Source: Dysosmobacter segnis
GTDB lineage: Bacteria; Bacillota; Clostridia; Oscillospirales; Oscillospiraceae
Direction: 5' to 3'
DNA length: 43,964 bases
NCBI RefSeq assembly: GCF_014297285.1
Contig: NZ_JACOQI010000023.1
Location: forward strand, 1-43,964
Made by a program: the position numbers and the translations under genes. The notes below the pieces were generated by a model that ran no database searches, was not told the DNA's origin, and was given only the letters and a program-made list of their open reading frames with translations. Positions 42,272 to 43,964 of this stretch are shown here, one piece after another (within the stretch, counting starts at the first letter, position 1; the number at the start of each line of letters is the position of its first letter).

Positions 42272-43720
42272 TTAAAATTTGTACTCCACGAACAGCTCCC
42301 GGACGGCGTTGGGGTCGGCGGGAGGGGCCTTGGGTGCTTCGGCAGGCTGGGCCGGGGCCTCGTGAGGGCCGTCCCGCCAGGCCAGGAACTTGGGGGCCAC
42401 CTGGGGGAACAGGGCCAGAGACAGCACGTCCTCCTCAGACTTGGCGATGTCCTTGAACTGCTCTTTATAGGTTTCCAGCTCCGGGGCGATGTTGTCCGCC
42501 GGACGGCAGGTGATGACCTCTTCCGGATCGATGCCAGCCAGCGCCCGGACCTCCGGGTTCACCTGACCGGGCAGTGCGCCGTACTCGCCCCGCAGCAGTC
42601 CCTTGGACTCCTTGGGGAAGGTCTTGTACTTGCCCACGATGACGTTCATCACCGCTTGCGTGCCCACGATCTGGCTGGTGGGGGTCACCAGCGGGGGATA
42701 GCCGAAGTCCTTGCGGACGCGGGGGATCTCTGCCAGCACGTCGTAGTACTTGTCCTCCTTCCCGGCCTGCTTCAGCTGGGAGATCAGGTTGGACAGCATC
42801 CCGCCGGGGACTTGATAGAGTAGGGTGTTGGTGTCCACCCGCAGCACCTTGGGATCCAGGATCCCCTCGTTTTGCAGACGGGCCGCTACCTTGCGGAAGT
42901 GGGCAGCCGCGTCGCTGAGCTTGGACTGATCCAGCCCGGTGTCCCGGACGGTGCCCCGCAGCGTGGCCACCAGAGACTCCGTGGCGGGCTGGGAGGTGCC
43001 GTTGGCAAGGGGGGAGAGGGCGGTGTCCACGATGTCCACGCCGGCCATGGCGGCCATGAGGTTCACCATGTCGCCGGTGCCGGTGGTGTTGTGGGTGTGG
43101 AGGTGGATGGGGATGGAGACCGTCTCCTTCAGCCGCTTGATGAGGGAGTAGGCGTCCATGGGCAGCAGGAGGTTGGCCATGTCCTTGACGCAGATGGCGC
43201 TGGCGCCCATTTCCTCCAGCGTCTTGGCCAGCTCCACGAAGTAGTCCTCGTTGTGGATGGGGGAGACGGTGTAGCTCATGGTGGCCTCCACCTCGCCGCC
43301 ATACTTCCGGGTGGACTTGATGGCCTGTTCCAGATTCCGCACGTCATTCAGCGCGTCGAAAATGCGGATGATGTCGATGCCGTTTTCAATGGACTTGCGG
43401 CAGAAGGCGTCCACCACGTCGTCGGCATAGTGCTTGTAGCCTAAGATGTTCTGGCCACGGAACAGCATTTGCAGCTTCGTGTGCTTCACGTGCTGGCGGA
43501 TGGTCCGCAGCCGCTCCCACGGATCCTCGTTCAGGAAACGCATACAGGCGTCGAAGGTGGCGCCGCCCCAGCACTCCAGAGAGTAGTAGCCGATGGAGTC
43601 CAGCATTTCCAGCGCGGGGAGCATATCCGCCGTGGTCATACGGGTGGCCGCCTGAGACTGGTGAGCGTCCCGGAGGATGGTATCCGTAATGAGCAGGGGC
43701 TTGTTCGATAAAAATTCCAT
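42272..43720 (-). CDS. Carboxyltransferase subunit (pyruvate carboxylase B / oxaloacetate decarboxylase alpha), no biotin domain
   Basis: 482 residues from ATG 43720 (MEFLSNKPLLITDTILRDAHQSQAATRM). The carboxyltransferase barrel is clear: ITDTILRDAHQS, WGGATFDACMRFL, LLFRGQNILGYKHYADDVVD-like RGQN motif, CVKDMANLLLP with the biotin-facing Lys, and HLHTHNTTGTG (metal His). The C-terminal half binds and dimerises. It stops at FVEYKF after a Pro/Ala linker and lacks the biotinyl AMKM motif usual in fused forms, so a separate carrier protein is needed. It transfers carboxyl groups between biotin and pyruvate/oxaloacetate. The ATG is the first codon after the right-hand repeat. Confidence 0.9.
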   Translation of the reverse strand: MEFLSNKPLLITDTILRDAHQSQAATRMTTADMLPALEMLDSIGYYSLECWGGATFDACMRFLNEDPWERLRTIRQHVKHTKLQMLFRGQNILGYKHYADDVVDAFCRKSIENGIDIIRIFDALNDVRNLEQAIKSTRKYGGEVEATMSYTVSPIHNEDYFVELAKTLEEMGASAICVKDMANLLLPMDAYSLIKRLKETVSIPIHLHTHNTTGTGDMVNLMAAMAGVDIVDTALSPLANGTSQPATESLVATLRGTVRDTGLDQSKLSDAAAHFRKVAARLQNEGILDPKVLRVDTNTLLYQVPGGMLSNLISQLKQAGKEDKYYDVLAEIPRVRKDFGYPPLVTPTSQIVGTQAVMNVIVGKYKTFPKESKGLLRGEYGALPGQVNPEVRALAGIDPEEVITCRPADNIAPELETYKEQFKDIAKSEEDVLSLALFPQVAPKFLAWRDGPHEAPAQPAEAPKAPPADPNAVRELFVEYKF

Positions 43721-43726
43721 TGTTGC

Positions 43727-43775
43727 GGCAAGGGTACACCGTCCAATGTGAAGCATTGGGCGGTGAGGAATTGCC
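43727..43775. repeat. Right-end palindrome, right-hand iscB copy
   Basis: Same imperfect palindrome as 190-238, with no base differences. Confidence 0.6.
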
Positions 43776-43799
43776 GTTCCCTCCTTTCGTGTATTAAAA

Positions 43800-43964
43800 T
43801 TAAGCAATTAAATAACTCGTGGATTTTTCTACGAGTTTTAATTTTTTGAAAGAGATACCGTCCTTTATCATTTTCCCGTTTATCGTTTTAATGGTAAAGA
43901 TTCCGGTAGTTCTTCTTCCCCAAATGAAGCAGTCCTGTCCGTTAAATTGGACTTTGTCAAAAAG
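43800..43964 (-). pseudogene. iscB: 3' end of a second IscB-like gene (partial at window edge)
   Basis: The minus-strand frame enters at 43964 and stops at 43802-43800: 54 codons as at the left end, but with KKLKLVEKSTSY in place of KKLKPVEKSTGY. Leu is what I expect from IscB tails, so this copy looks closer to the ancestor. The third coding change (codon AAA against AAG) is silent. The gene body is outside the window. Confidence 0.6.

Larger units (their letters stand above)
43716..43964 (-). repeat. Right copy of the 249-bp inverted repeat (iscB element 3' end)
   Basis: Reverse complement of 1-249 except four substitutions. It ends with the ATGGA of the carboxyltransferase gene. The same spacing to the start codon on both sides (the final five bases are ATGGA) is remarkable, since the two downstream genes are unrelated. 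Confidence 0.9.

Noticed and set aside
1..43964. The window as a linear plasmid or phage with terminal inverted repeats
   Set aside because: It has core purine genes, chromosomal transporters and no replication, capsid or telomere genes; each repeat codes for part of a transposon gene, so flanking iscB copies explain it better.

Overview
The window is chromosomal DNA of a Gram-positive, gut-type Clostridia, most likely an Oscillospiraceae/Ruminococcaceae-like Oscillospirales bacterium. This is inferred from GC-rich core genes, the protein style (NSS symporter, Liv and Pot-like ABC systems, lipoprotein serpin, SLH adhesin, stand-alone carboxyltransferase) and a conjugative-element remnant of the Clostridia type. 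No rRNA, tRNA or CRISPR array was seen. All motif, repeat and hairpin statements come from reading the sequence by eye; no database search was run.

The first and last 249 bases are inverted copies of one sequence with four substitutions and no indels. Each reads as the last 54 codons of an IscB-like (OMEGA nuclease) gene followed by a large imperfect palindrome, and ends at a protein start codon: marR on the left, a pyruvate/oxaloacetate carboxyltransferase gene on the right. The window therefore looks bounded by two inverted copies of an IS200/IS605-type iscB element, and the sequence probably stops here because the repeat stopped assembly.

Region by region: 0.2-4.1 kb, marR plus a heterodimeric ABC exporter. 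4.1-6.5 kb, a LysR regulator divergent from an NSS-type sodium symporter, with a palindrome and a terminator-like hairpin between them. 6.5-6.8 kb, a 152-bp MITE-like element beside two copies of a 30-bp palindrome. 6.8-10.0 kb, an M20 amidohydrolase, a GH25 lysozyme-like protein and a sugar-phosphate isomerase on the minus strand. 10.3-17.8 kb, a decayed mobile island: an IS200 tnpA fused to a broken Cys-rich protein gene, a lipoprotein, a SnoaL-LytTR regulator, a MobA-type relaxase, a conserved small gene split by an IS1595-family element with clean 8-bp target duplications, a YhcG-type nuclease, and a chimeric ORF made from IS1182 and CD1845-like fragments.

18.0-22.9 kb is a branched-chain amino-acid (Liv) ABC operon whose binding-protein gene has an in-frame TGA. 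23.4-28.5 kb holds a lipoprotein serpin downstream of a large SLH/beta-helix adhesin gene with a frameshift. 29.0-30.2 kb holds a small HTH protein and an MBL-fold hydrolase. 30.3-35.9 kb is an operon with a divergent adenine deaminase-like amidohydrolase and a PotABCD-like ABC importer. 36.0-37.8 kb is an IS605-type element with an intact TnpB, a truncated TnpA and a likely guide-RNA region, inserted upstream of a second M20 amidohydrolase (37.8-39.0 kb). 39.2-42.0 kb is purA-purB. 42.3-43.7 kb is the carboxyltransferase.

The metabolic genes suggest a cell that lives on amino acids, peptides and purines: amino-acid uptake (Liv, NSS), deacylation of conjugated amino acids (two M20 enzymes), purine deamination and AMP synthesis, and carboxylate interconversion. 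The most notable signals are the inverted iscB ends with a compensatory base-pair change, a TnpB guide-RNA region whose hairpin pairs fully only on the tnpB-sense strand, and four lesions or insertions that each split a recognisable gene.
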